From Streptomyces violens (GTDB lineage: Bacteria; Actinomycetota; Actinomycetes; Streptomycetales; Streptomycetaceae), in the NCBI RefSeq assembly GCF_000717745.1, contig NZ_JOBH01000002.1, positions 681,160 to 745,159 on the forward strand: a stretch of DNA of 64,000 nucleotides. Direction: 5' to 3'. Below the pieces are notes generated by a model. The model did no database searches and had not been told where the DNA came from. It saw only the letters and a list, made by a program, of their open reading frames with translations. The position numbers and the translations under genes were made by a program. Positions 46,201 to 53,848 of the stretch are shown piece by piece. Position 1 is the first letter of the stretch; each line of letters starts with the position of its first letter.

Positions 46201-47161
46201 CGCGCTGCGGCGGCGCATGGCGGGCTTCACCGAGCGCTCGCTGCTGGTGCTCGCCTTCGTGCCGTTCCTCGCGTTCGGGATGCAGTCCTACGGTGGCGAG
46301 ATGGCGCTGCGCGTCTTCATGTTCGCGCTGCCCGGCGCCTGTGTGCTCGGCGCGCTCGCACTCTTCCCGCGCACGGCCGCCGATCCCTCTCCGGCCGACC
46401 GCCCGGCCCCCGGCCGCCCCACCGCCGGCCGCCGTGGCCTCGGGCCGCTCGCGGCCCTGCTGGCGGGCCTGGTGCTGGTCTTCGGCTTCCTCGTGGCCCG
46501 CTGGGGCAACGAGCCGTTCGAGCGGACCCGGTCCGGCGAGGTCGCGGCGATGGAGTACGTGTACGCGCACGACGAGCCGACCGTACGGCTGCTGTGGTTG
46601 ACCGACGATCCGGTCGACAACGTCACCCCGGACATGCCGTGGGGCGCCAAGGACATGGAGCGCGTCCAGTACGAGCCGACCCTCGCGCCGCGCGACCCGG
46701 TGCTCGTCGGGCCGCTCGTCAAGGCGCTGAAGGACGCGGGGCCGCAGTCGTACCTGATCGTCAACCGCGGCCAGTCCGAGGCGCTGCGGCTGGACGGCGG
46801 CTACCCGGACAGCTGGGAGCGGCGGCTGCGCGCGAACCTGGACAGCCGCCCCGACCTGCGGCGGGTGCTCGTCAACGAGGACGCCGTGCTGTACGAGCTG
46901 ATGGACCCGCCGGCCGGCCCGGTACCGCAGCCCGCCCCGGGCCCGGCGGGCCCGAAGGTCACCTGGACGCCGTGGTCGGTGGCGGGCGGCCTGGCGGTCG
47001 TGGCGCTGCTCCTGCTGCTGGGCACCCGCGAGATCGTGCGGGTGGCGCTCCCGCCGAGCGTGGGCAAGCAGCGCTGGGTCCAGGGCTCGTTCTGGTTCTC
47101 GCTGCCGCTGCTGGTGGTCTTCCTGGCGGCCCTCGTGCAGCGGTTCGTGACGCTGTCGTAG
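43283..47161 (+). CDS. Flippase fused to a second polytopic membrane domain
   Basis: 1292 residues. N-terminal part (about 50-455) is a polysaccharide flippase of the MOP superfamily (NAYALMLNTGISGLLGLGFW, about 12 helices). A hydrophilic Pro/Ala-rich linker (about 456-610) follows. The C-terminal part (about 612-1292) is another polytopic region (about 12 helices) with FSPQGFTYLLYLVFVAVLLV and GHQLTPFVMLGVLVFL, and a soluble segment near 1100-1220, resembling GT-C/O-antigen-polymerase-like membrane proteins. The fusion would couple glycan export to transfer or polymerisation. The start may be GTG 43283 or GTG 43325. Fusions of this type are uncommon in my experience. Confidence 0.82.
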   Translation: MTDSAGPQEREPEPVSDTTTRTEERTQDPAPDGRKLRFPGRGGGTPLFRNAYALMLNTGISGLLGLGFWLVAARYYTESAVGQGSAAIAAMKLLAGLTALTLTGALARFIPVAGRATGRLVFRTYAGSSLVVAVAAGVFLLTLDLWGPSYRFLHGPLNGLGFIVAVIAWSLLTLQDGVLTGLRSALWVPVGNLVFSAVKLALLVAMAAAIPTAGVFVSWVAAIAVSVIPLGWLVFRRLVPRHIAATARTVRPPSLREMGRFLAGDYTGSLFSLAVVYLVPVIVASQVSAADNAYFYITTTIGGTVNLLATNMGASLTVEGSHDPARLAENTRAALRRMVRIMLPVALFLFVCAPYILGVFGKGYADAATPLLRWFAVGAVLRVVMETYFAVLRAQSRTSGLAYLQGLLCLLVLGLTLLLLPRMGLAGAGVAEVCSLAVIASIATVKLYGVVRGRPVAPLAKAPADGVAPDGDLADLAMHGDLGDAVRAPSWAQRARLDVDTMPLGVHVDFDHMERRPDVRPPLGEEPVAEAYRKTASAGTGAPPPPGKPSWAKETAQEAAPEPGGPAEAHTLPLPVVSPSSASEAHTVRLPKVTPAAAAPAAPAAAPRGGLAVRLAARADLGVWALLGTALALFWLPLRGMGDADLDRMGGLGLISVLPVATLVGAALLAVAFAAALWLSRPRRVLLTATLLLTVVALHALPAVLEAEPRFATAWQHLGFLDYIGRTGTAVPDLDARWSWPGFFAGAQFLAEACGVTGFDALLRWWPLTIQLLYLAPVFLLLRSVRADWRAKWSAAWLFALCGWVGQDYFSPQGFTYLLYLVFVAVLLVWFRDPRVLPGKLRPGEAEVRPAERGQRAALLCILIALFTVSVAGHQLTPFVMLGVLVFLVFVRRSTLRGLPLLLGVLVVFWIGFLAEPYWSGHFDELFGGIGGLGSNVTSSVAGRIEGGSSTHKLVLYTRVLLAGSVLALACWGALRRRMAGFTERSLLVLAFVPFLAFGMQSYGGEMALRVFMFALPGACVLGALALFPRTAADPSPADRPAPGRPTAGRRGLGPLAALLAGLVLVFGFLVARWGNEPFERTRSGEVAAMEYVYAHDEPTVRLLWLTDDPVDNVTPDMPWGAKDMERVQYEPTLAPRDPVLVGPLVKALKDAGPQSYLIVNRGQSEALRLDGGYPDSWERRLRANLDSRPDLRRVLVNEDAVLYELMDPPAGPVPQPAPGPAGPKVTWTPWSVAGGLAVVALLLLLGTREIVRVALPPSVGKQRWVQGSFWFSLPLLVVFLAALVQRFVTLS

Positions 47162-47184
47162 GGCCGCCGTGCCTCAGCGCTCCG

Positions 47185-47208
47185 GCGCTTCAGCGCTTCA
47201 GCGCTTCA
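47185..47208. repeat. GCGCTTCA tandem repeat (x3) over the GH39 stop
   Basis: Three exact copies of GCGCTTCA. The GH gene's stop codon lies inside the middle copy. Together with the flanking GGCGCT it could be part of a terminator between convergent genes. Confidence 0.5.
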
Positions 47209-48559
47209 GCCAGCGCAGTCCGTAGCCCGGCATGTCGAAGGTCCTGCCGTCGATCTTGGCCTGGATCATCCGGTCGAGGGTGTTGATCACCAGTACGGTG
47301 TCGTCGTCGGCGAGCACCCGTACGTTCGGCCGGTCCTCCGGCGCGACGGCAACGGACCGGAATTCGGTCCCCGGCGGGAATTCCTTCCCGAACTTCCCGA
47401 GCAGTTTCATCATCGGCAATTCGCCGCCGCCGTCGTCCAGTTGCGTACTGCGCCACAGGCAGCCGGGGCAGTCCTTGCCCTCGTTCTGCGGATTCCAGTA
47501 CAGCGCGGCGGCCACGCCGGCCCGCGCCATCTCCATCATCGCGGCGGCCTGGACGGCGGTACGGTGCGGCTCGCTCCAGCCGTTCCGGTCGTCGTTCTCG
47601 TCCGCGACCTCGACGTACCACTCCGACCACCACACCGGCAGTCCGATCTCCTGGCGCAGCCACCGCGTCACGTCGCCGAATTTCTCCGTCGCCCGGAATT
47701 CGTCCGGCGCGTACACATCGTCCTTGGTGTAACTGGAGCCGTCGACGGCCAGGAAGTCGGCACCGTCCTTGTGCTCGTTCCAGTAGGTGACCGCGTCCAG
47801 GACCCGCTGGTCGACCGAGCCCCAGGGCCCCGCGAGATCGGACGCGTAGGAGTCCTCACCGGGGCCGTAGCTGTCCATCACGACGTACGGCCCGCCGACC
47901 TGGATTCCCGGATCGACCTTCTTCAGCTCCTTGTACACGAGGTTGTACAACTGCGTGTAACCCTCGTAGTCCCAGCGGTTCTTGTCCTCGTCGAAGAAGC
48001 CCTTGAATTCGTTCCAGACGATGAAGTGCCGGACCTCCGGATAGCGTTTCGCTATCTTTCCCGCCAGCTTCGCGAAGTCCTCGTAGTGCTCCGGGGTCGG
48101 CGCCTTCTCCAGCTCGCCCCAGTCCGTTTTCCCGGCCTTGCCGCCCTTCATCCAGTCCGGCGAACAGCACAGGGTGAGGACGGGCGTGCCGCCGGTGCTC
48201 CGGATCAGCTCCAGCCGCCGGTCCAGGTCGCGGAAGTTGTATTTCCCGGGACTCGGCTCCGGATTGCGCGCGCCCCAGCCCATGATGTGCTGGTTCTGCG
48301 GCATCGGGTCGCCGGTGAGCAGCCGGTCGGCCGCCACCTTGGCGGTGTCCGCGCCGCGGTCGGCGCTGAACTCGGTGTGCGTGAACCCCCAGCCCAGCTG
48401 AGCCATCGGGTTCGCGCTGCCGAACACTCCGTTGTTCGTGCCCCTGCCTTCCTGTCCCCCCGGCGGAAACCCGCCCATGACCAGGAGTAACGACAGAACC
48501 GTCACCCCCGTGCCGAGAAGCGCGGTGATCGCCCACCGCGTGCGCCCCGGTATTGCCAC
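47198..48559 (-). CDS. Membrane-anchored GH39-like glycoside hydrolase
   Basis: 453 residues from GTG 48559. An N-terminal signal-anchor helix (about 10-30, WAITALLGTGVTVLSLLLVM) is followed by a TIM-barrel of clan GH-A. Acid/base Glu is in VWNEFKGFF and the nucleophile Glu in VWWSEWYVEV. Similarity is to beta-xylosidase-like GH39 or related cellulases; the true substrate is unknown. It is convergent with the flippase gene and likely trims or processes the polymer made by that locus (inference). Confidence 0.82.
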   Translation of the reverse strand: MAIPGRTRWAITALLGTGVTVLSLLLVMGGFPPGGQEGRGTNNGVFGSANPMAQLGWGFTHTEFSADRGADTAKVAADRLLTGDPMPQNQHIMGWGARNPEPSPGKYNFRDLDRRLELIRSTGGTPVLTLCCSPDWMKGGKAGKTDWGELEKAPTPEHYEDFAKLAGKIAKRYPEVRHFIVWNEFKGFFDEDKNRWDYEGYTQLYNLVYKELKKVDPGIQVGGPYVVMDSYGPGEDSYASDLAGPWGSVDQRVLDAVTYWNEHKDGADFLAVDGSSYTKDDVYAPDEFRATEKFGDVTRWLRQEIGLPVWWSEWYVEVADENDDRNGWSEPHRTAVQAAAMMEMARAGVAAALYWNPQNEGKDCPGCLWRSTQLDDGGGELPMMKLLGKFGKEFPPGTEFRSVAVAPEDRPNVRVLADDDTVLVINTLDRMIQAKIDGRTFDMPGYGLRWLKR

Positions 48560-48756
48560 CCGTAACCCCCCATGACGTCCCACAACGGGCAAGCCTAGCC
48601 AGAATCCCGACTGTTGAGCCGCAATACCGCGTAACGGTTGCCCTGTGGACAGAACTACCACGCCGCCTGTCAAGTGCCGGTCAAGCCCGCGTCCACCTCC
48701 GGTCCGGCCCGGGTAATCCCGTAATTCCGTGTACGGCACGCGATCCATGCCGGATC

Positions 48757-49878
48757 ATGGCCGCCATGTGTGCCGATCACCTGCCGCCGGCCGCCGCCGA
48801 GGAGTCGCTGCCGATCCGTCTGACGATGGACGACAGCGACTCCCCGTCCGACGTGGTGGACGCCCTCTTCCTGGGGCGGTTCGCCAACGGACGCCAGCCC
48901 TACGCCCGCAGCCTCTCCGTGGAGCGCGTCAAGCCGGGCCTGACGCTGCTGCCGCCCGGCGCCGAAGTACTGCGATCGGCGCGCGACGACGACCGCAGCG
49001 CGACCCTCGCCGAGGGCGAGGGCTGGACGCTGCTCGTCTCGCGCTGGAGCCGCGGCGCCGACATCACGGTCACGGCGGTCAGCGACGAGCTGGCCCAGAA
49101 GGTGCTGGGCCAGTCCACGGACGGCGCCGAGGACGAGCCGGAGCCGCAGCCCGCCAACGTCACCATGGGCTTCTGGTACTACTCCCCGCGCCGCGGCCCG
49201 TACCGCACCACCCGGCAGATCTCCGCCGGCACCTGGGAGGAGATCCGCCCGAACTACACGGCACCGGTCGCCGACGCGCTGGACGGCCTGATGAAGGTCA
49301 CCCCCGAGGAGATCGCCGGCCGGCTGCTGCTCCTGCACGGCCCGCCGGGCACGGGCAAGACGTCCGCGCTGCGCACGCTCGCCCGTTCGTGGCGCGACTG
49401 GTGCCAGGTCGACTGCGTGCTGGACCCGGAGCGGCTCTTCAACGACGTCGGCTATCTGATGGACATCGCCATCGGCGAGGACGACGCGACGGGCCGCGGC
49501 CGCTGGCGGCTGCTGCTCCTGGAGGACTGTGACGAGCTGATCCGCGGCGAGGCCCGGCACACCGCCGGGCAGGCGCTCTCCCGGCTCCTCAACCTCACGG
49601 ACGGCCTGCTGGGCCAGGGCCGCAACGTCCTCGTGGGCGTGACGACCAACGAGGACCTGGAGCGGCTGCATCCGGCGGTGGTCCGGCCCGGCCGCTGCCT
49701 GGCCCGTATCGAGGTCGGCCCGCTCACGCGCACGGAAGCGGTCGGCTGGCTGGGCTCGGACGAGGGCATCGGCCGCGACGGCGCGAGCCTCGCCGAACTG
49801 TACGCACTCCGCCGCGGCACCCGCCCCGCCGCCGTCCCCACCCAGGACACGGGAGCGGATGCGGGGCTGTACTTGTAG
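48757..49878 (+). CDS. DUF5925-containing AAA ATPase
   Basis: 373 residues. N-terminal part is a family-specific domain (about 10-140, DUF5925 by recollection). The ATPase follows: Walker A LLLHGPPGTGKTSALRTLA at about 184-202, Walker B RLLLLEDCDE, sensor region NVLVGVTTNEDLERLHPAV and arginine finger RPGRC. A single-domain AAA similar to Cdc48/FtsH class in outline; the partner is unknown. The ATG at 48757 or 48766 may start it. The end runs into a 21-bp minisatellite. Confidence 0.85.
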   Translation: MAAMCADHLPPAAAEESLPIRLTMDDSDSPSDVVDALFLGRFANGRQPYARSLSVERVKPGLTLLPPGAEVLRSARDDDRSATLAEGEGWTLLVSRWSRGADITVTAVSDELAQKVLGQSTDGAEDEPEPQPANVTMGFWYYSPRRGPYRTTRQISAGTWEEIRPNYTAPVADALDGLMKVTPEEIAGRLLLLHGPPGTGKTSALRTLARSWRDWCQVDCVLDPERLFNDVGYLMDIAIGEDDATGRGRWRLLLLEDCDELIRGEARHTAGQALSRLLNLTDGLLGQGRNVLVGVTTNEDLERLHPAVVRPGRCLARIEVGPLTRTEAVGWLGSDEGIGRDGASLAELYALRRGTRPAAVPTQDTGADAGLYL

Positions 49879-49971
49879 CGACTCGGCTTGCACCGGTGGC
49901 AGTGCGGCTCGTACCGGCGACAGTGCGGGTTGTACCGGTGGCGGTGCGGCCCGTACGCGCGTCGGTGCGGG
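49867..49971. repeat. 21-bp minisatellite at the end of the AAA gene
   Basis: Four 21-base units (49888-49908, 49909-49929, 49930-49950, 49951-49971), each about TTGTACCGGTGGCGGTGCGG with substitutions. A degenerate fifth unit at 49867-49887 includes the stop codon of the AAA gene. It fills the space between convergent genes. Confidence 0.8.
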
Positions 49972-49980
49972 CCGGCCGCC

Positions 49981-50943
49981 TCACCGCCCGCGCCCCCGCG
50001 GCTTGAGCGGCACCGGGGGCAGGGCCGGGGCCGGCAGCGGCGGCCCGTCGTAGCCGTGCACCGTCCCGAAGCGCTCCCCCGCCATCCACGCCTCCCGCGC
50101 CGCCGCCACCTCCTCACCGCTGCGCGCGACGAAGTTCCACCACATGACGATCCGTTCCTCGAACGGCAGCCCGCCCAGCAGCATCAGACTGCTGTCGACG
50201 TCCGCGCGCACCGGCAGCTCGCCGCGCCCGCACCCGAGGTACAGCAGCGAGCCGGGCCCGAGCCGTACGCCGTCCACCTCGGTCTCCCCCTCGATCGTCA
50301 GCACGGCGTACTCGAAGTCGCTCTCCAGCGGCAGCCGTACGTGCGTCCCCGCGCCGATCGTGATGTCCGCGCCGACCAGCGGCGTGTGGATCGTGCCGGG
50401 CGACCGCGCGCCCGCCAGCTCCCCGAGGATCACGGTCGCGCTCAGCCCGCCGCCCCCGGTGATCACCGGCAGCTCGGCGTGGTGCTCGAACGACGGCGCC
50501 TTCCCCCGGTGCTCGTTCGGCAGCGCGACCCACAGCTGCGCGCCGTGCAGTACCCGGGTGTGGTCGCGCGGCGACTCCTCCGAGTGCGCGATCGCCCGGC
50601 CCGAGGTCATCAGGCCCAGCTCCCGCGGCCGTACGGTCTGCAGGGAGCCGAGGCTGTCGCGGTGCAGCACCTCGCCCTCGCGCAGCCAGCTCACCGTCTG
50701 CAGCCCCATGTGCGGATGCGGCGGCACCTGCATCCCGGGCTCCCCGGCGATGTCGTCCGGACCGTAGTGGTCCACGAAGCACCACGCGCCCACCATCCTG
50801 CGGCCGAGGTTCGGCAGCAGTCTGCGGACCAGCGTGGACTCCCCCAGCGGAACCTGCTTGCCTGGCTGGACGTCACGGACCGGTCCGGTCCGGCCTCCGC
50901 CCCCGCAGAGACTGGCCGCGGGCTTGAGATCGAGGTTGCTCAT
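49981..50943 (-). CDS. Pirin-family protein (cupin)
   Basis: 320 residues. The bicupin has the pirin signature RMVGAWCFVDHYGPD, the metal-site HPHMGLQTVSWLREGEVLHR and ESFAIAHSEE-like RAIAHSEESP, and AQLWVALP. Bacterial pirins have been reported as quercetinases or redox-linked regulators; the role here is unknown. It follows the DDAH gene by 18 bases on the same strand. Confidence 0.93.
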   Translation of the reverse strand: MSNLDLKPAASLCGGGGRTGPVRDVQPGKQVPLGESTLVRRLLPNLGRRMVGAWCFVDHYGPDDIAGEPGMQVPPHPHMGLQTVSWLREGEVLHRDSLGSLQTVRPRELGLMTSGRAIAHSEESPRDHTRVLHGAQLWVALPNEHRGKAPSFEHHAELPVITGGGGLSATVILGELAGARSPGTIHTPLVGADITIGAGTHVRLPLESDFEYAVLTIEGETEVDGVRLGPGSLLYLGCGRGELPVRADVDSSLMLLGGLPFEERIVMWWNFVARSGEEVAAAREAWMAGERFGTVHGYDGPPLPAPALPPVPLKPRGRGR

Positions 50944-50961
50944 ACGGTCACGATATGGCGG

Positions 50962-51744
50962 TCATGCGGGCAGCTCCCGCAGGCGTACGGACAGACACGT
51001 CACGCACCCCTCCAGCTTCTCGAACTCACCGATGTCGACGGGCACCGGCGTGTACCCGAGATCCGCGAACAGCTCGGCGCTCTTCGGCGCACTGGCCGCC
51101 ATCAGCAGTTTTCCACCGCCCAGCAGCACGACGTGGGAGCCGCTCTCCTCCGGTACGGCCAGGAACCGCGGGAAGAGTGCGCGCGCCTCGTCGTCGACGA
51201 GCGGCGGGTATCCGATGACGGTGCCGTCGGGAAGTGCGGTAACGGCCGACTTCAGGTGCAGTACCTTGCTGACCGGTACGGCGACGACCCGCGCCCCCAA
51301 TGGCTCGAATGCGGCCCGAATTTGGCGCACTCCGTCCCCATTGGTGCGCCCGCCGCGGCCCACGTACACCGTGTCGCCGATTTTCAGCACGTCCCCGCCG
51401 TCCAGCGTCCCGGGCGCGCGGACCCGGGCCACGAAGCAGCCGAGCGCCTCGACGGTCTCCGCGGCCGCCGCGGTCTCCGGCTTCCGCTCGTCCGCGCCGG
51501 GCCGCGAGATCAGCGCGGCGTTGCGGTACACCACCATGGTGTCCTCGACGAAGACGCCGTCCGGGCAGTCGTCGGCGGGCGGCACCTCGATGGTCTCCCA
51601 GCCGTGCGCCTGCAGCGTCCCGACGTACGCCTCCCACTGCCGCCCCGCGAGCCCGGCATCCACCGGCCGCCGGTCGATATGCGTGACCAGCCCTTCCGCA
51701 AGCCGCGAACCAGGCCGACGAACAAGCGCCTTCTTGCTGGCCAT
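50962..51744 (-). CDS. ddaH: Dimethylarginine dimethylaminohydrolase (DDAH)
   Basis: 260 residues. Guanidino-group-modifying superfamily: FVEDTMVVY, GTLDGGDVL, HLKSAVT (His163) and the C-terminal nucleophile Cys250 in GCVTCLSVRL. It hydrolyses N-omega-methylated arginines to citrulline and methylamines. The ATG at 51744 was chosen because GGAGG lies about ten bases upstream. Downstream pirin is probably co-transcribed. The GntR regulator gene lies just upstream on the same strand. Confidence 0.92.
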   Translation of the reverse strand: MASKKALVRRPGSRLAEGLVTHIDRRPVDAGLAGRQWEAYVGTLQAHGWETIEVPPADDCPDGVFVEDTMVVYRNAALISRPGADERKPETAAAAETVEALGCFVARVRAPGTLDGGDVLKIGDTVYVGRGGRTNGDGVRQIRAAFEPLGARVVAVPVSKVLHLKSAVTALPDGTVIGYPPLVDDEARALFPRFLAVPEESGSHVVLLGGGKLLMAASAPKSAELFADLGYTPVPVDIGEFEKLEGCVTCLSVRLRELPA

Positions 51745-51872
51745 AACGCACCCACCTCCGGTTCCCGGCACGGAGTCCGCACCGGGCTTACTGAACGACG
51801 AGTTAGCAGGGTCACCTTACGCGGGGACCGGACGACAGAACACTCTCCGGCGCTCTCGCTACTGGTGGGTGG

Positions 51873-52271
51873 TCACCCGTCCTGGTCGTCCTCGCCGTAC
51901 GTGGCGCGCAGGGCCGTCACCGCGGCGGTCAGCGCGGCCTGGTGGTCGAGGCCGAGCCGCTGCGCCCGCTGGGCGAAGGCCAGGGCGGCCTCCGCGGCCT
52001 GCTGAGCCCCCGCGTCCCCGGCAGCCGCGACGAACGTACCGTTCCGCCCCCGGGTCTCGATCACCCCGTCGCTCTCCAGCGCCCGGTACGCCTTGGCCAC
52101 GGTGTTCGCGGCCAGCCCCAACTCCCCCGCCAGCCCGCGCACCGTCGGCAGCCGGAACCCGGCCGGCAGCCGCCCGCTCCGCGCCTGCTCGGCGATCTGG
52201 GTGCGCACCTGCTCGTACGGCGCGTCCGCCGCTTCCGGATCGACGACAAGCTGCAGAGGGTGCAGGGCCAC
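51873..52271 (-). CDS. Short GntR-family regulator (YtrA subfamily)
   Basis: 132 residues from GTG 52271 (RBS GGGAG seven bases upstream). Winged helix at about 15-80 (PTVRGLAGELGLAANTVAKA). The C-terminal part is the short dimerisation tail of the YtrA subfamily. This family usually regulates ABC transporters, but none is nearby. The ddaH gene follows 128 bases downstream on the same strand. Confidence 0.9.
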   Translation of the reverse strand: MALHPLQLVVDPEAADAPYEQVRTQIAEQARSGRLPAGFRLPTVRGLAGELGLAANTVAKAYRALESDGVIETRGRNGTFVAAAGDAGAQQAAEAALAFAQRAQRLGLDHQAALTAAVTALRATYGEDDQDG

Positions 52272-52331
52272 GGTGACACTCCCGATAGAGCTGAGGCTAC
52301 AAAACCATTCCCCCACCCATTCTCCTCCGCC

Positions 52332-52635
52332 CCCGACCGACACGACCGTCTCCGACCGAGGTGCCGCCCCTCGCCCGACACGACCGTCCTCGACCGAGGC
52401 ACCGCCCCTCGATACCGATGCGGCCGACTCCGACCGAGGTGCCGCCCCTCGCCCGACACGGCCGTCCCCGACCGAGGCACCGCTCCGGACCGGGGAGTGC
52501 TGCCCTCCCCGACCAGGGCGCTGCCCTCCCCAGCCCAGGATGCTGCTCTCCCCGACCAGGGTGCGCCCTCCCCAGCCCAGGATGCTGCTCTCCCCGACCA
52601 GGGTGCGCCCTCCCCGACCAGGGTGCTGCCCCCTC
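52332..52635. repeat. Two-part minisatellite between GntR and GNAT genes
   Basis: Fills most of a 527-bp non-coding space (52272-52798). The first part is a 78-bp unit (52351-52428, then a partial second copy from 52429) built on CGACCGAGGYGCCGCCCCT. The second part is a 42-bp unit (52539-52580, then 40 matching bases of a second copy at 52581-52620) built on CTCCCCGACCAGGGTGC, present about five times in all. The open frames crossing it have low-complexity products and look non-coding. Confidence 0.8.
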
Positions 52636-52798
52636 CGCCGGCGTGACCGTCTCCGGCCCAGGCGCTGCGTCCGACCGAGAGGACTCTCCCCGGCGGGGGT
52701 ACGGCGCTGTCACCGACCGAGGCGCCTGCCCCCGTCCCCCCCTCGGGCGCCCGAAATTGGGAGGCGGGTGGGGTGGGCGCGGCGTAGCGTTCTGCGCC

Positions 52799-53779
52799 AT
52801 GTCGCTCACCGTTCGCGCGTTCCGTCCCTCCGACGCCAAGGCCGTTGCCGACGTACGCCGGGCCGTCGCCTCCTTCCTCGTCTGTACCCCGCAGTCAGTG
52901 GCATGGGAGGCCGCCAACGCACCGGCCGCCCAGCACTTCCGGATCCTCGTCGCCGAACTGAACGGCCGCGTCGTCGGCGCCGCCAAGACTGGGCTCATCC
53001 ACGACAGCACCGTCCCCGGCCAGGCGGTCGCCAACCCGATGGTCCACCCCGCGCACCGCGGCCACGGCGCCGGCCGCGCCCTGCTCACGGCCGCCGAGGA
53101 ACGCCTGGCAGCCCTCGGTGCCACCCGCATCCTCGCCAGCGTCCACGAGGACGGCCGCTCAACGGCGTTCGCCGACCGCAACGGCTACCGCCGCAGCCGC
53201 ACCTCCCGCTACCTCCGCCTCGACCTGGCCCAAACGCCCTTGCCGCCGCTCCCCGATCGCCTCCCTCCCGGTGTGGAACTGCGCAGCGCCGCCGACTTCG
53301 GCGCCGACCCGTACCCGCTGTACGCACTGGACGCCGAGTCCACCTCCGACGAGCCGTGCGACGTGCCCGGCGACGCCATGTCGTACGAGGACTGGCTCTC
53401 GCAGACCTGGGAGCACCCGGACATCGACCTCGGCCTCACCACGGTCGCGGTGGTGGACGGCGAACCGGCCGCGTTCAGCGCGGTGGCGGCCGACGGCCTC
53501 GGCCGCTGCTCGTCCGCCACTACCGGAACCAAACGCGCCTTTCGCGGCCGTGGCCTGGCGAAGCTCGCCAAGCTGCACGCCCTGCACGAGGCCCGGGCAG
53601 CCGGCTGCACCGAAGCCTTCACGGGCAACGACACCACCAACGCGCCCATGTTGGCCATCAACAGCGCCTTCGGCTACGCGCCGTACGCCACCGAGTGGCG
53701 CTGCCTCCGCGACCTCAGCGACGTCCGCAGCACCGGCACCGGCACCGGCACCGCCGAAGGTATTCGGAACCCGGCCTGA
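52799..53779 (+). CDS. Tandem GNAT acetyltransferase
   Basis: 326 residues, two GNAT domains. The first has the acetyl-CoA loop VHPAHRGHGAGRALL; the second has TKRAFRGRGLAKLAKLHAL (R-G-x-G-L/A pattern) with the N-x-x-M-x-x-I-N motif NTNAPMLAINSAFGY-like near the end. It acetylates an unknown amine. The ATG at 52799 follows no strong ribosome site. The upstream space is the minisatellite. Confidence 0.9.
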   Translation: MSLTVRAFRPSDAKAVADVRRAVASFLVCTPQSVAWEAANAPAAQHFRILVAELNGRVVGAAKTGLIHDSTVPGQAVANPMVHPAHRGHGAGRALLTAAEERLAALGATRILASVHEDGRSTAFADRNGYRRSRTSRYLRLDLAQTPLPPLPDRLPPGVELRSAADFGADPYPLYALDAESTSDEPCDVPGDAMSYEDWLSQTWEHPDIDLGLTTVAVVDGEPAAFSAVAADGLGRCSSATTGTKRAFRGRGLAKLAKLHALHEARAAGCTEAFTGNDTTNAPMLAINSAFGYAPYATEWRCLRDLSDVRSTGTGTGTAEGIRNPA

Positions 53780-53820
53780 GCAGCCCTCGCCTTCCTCATA
53801 TCCCCGACCTCCTCACCCTC

Positions 53821-53848
53821 CTCGTCCCCCTCATCTCGTCCCCCTCAT
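53821..53848. repeat. 14-bp tandem repeat in a pyrimidine-rich tract
   Basis: CTCGTCCCCCTCAT occurs twice, at 53821-53834 and 53835-53848. It lies in a pyrimidine-rich stretch (53785-53870) between convergent genes and covers the stop of the methyltransferase-NUDIX gene. Confidence 0.6.

Noticed and set aside
43205..46570. Minus-strand open frames of 504 and 606 codons
   Set aside because: Antisense to the flippase fusion; Arg/Gln/Glu-rich shadow composition.
52351..52620. Tandem repeats considered as a CRISPR array
   Set aside because: Units are directly adjacent without unique spacers, and no cas genes are near.
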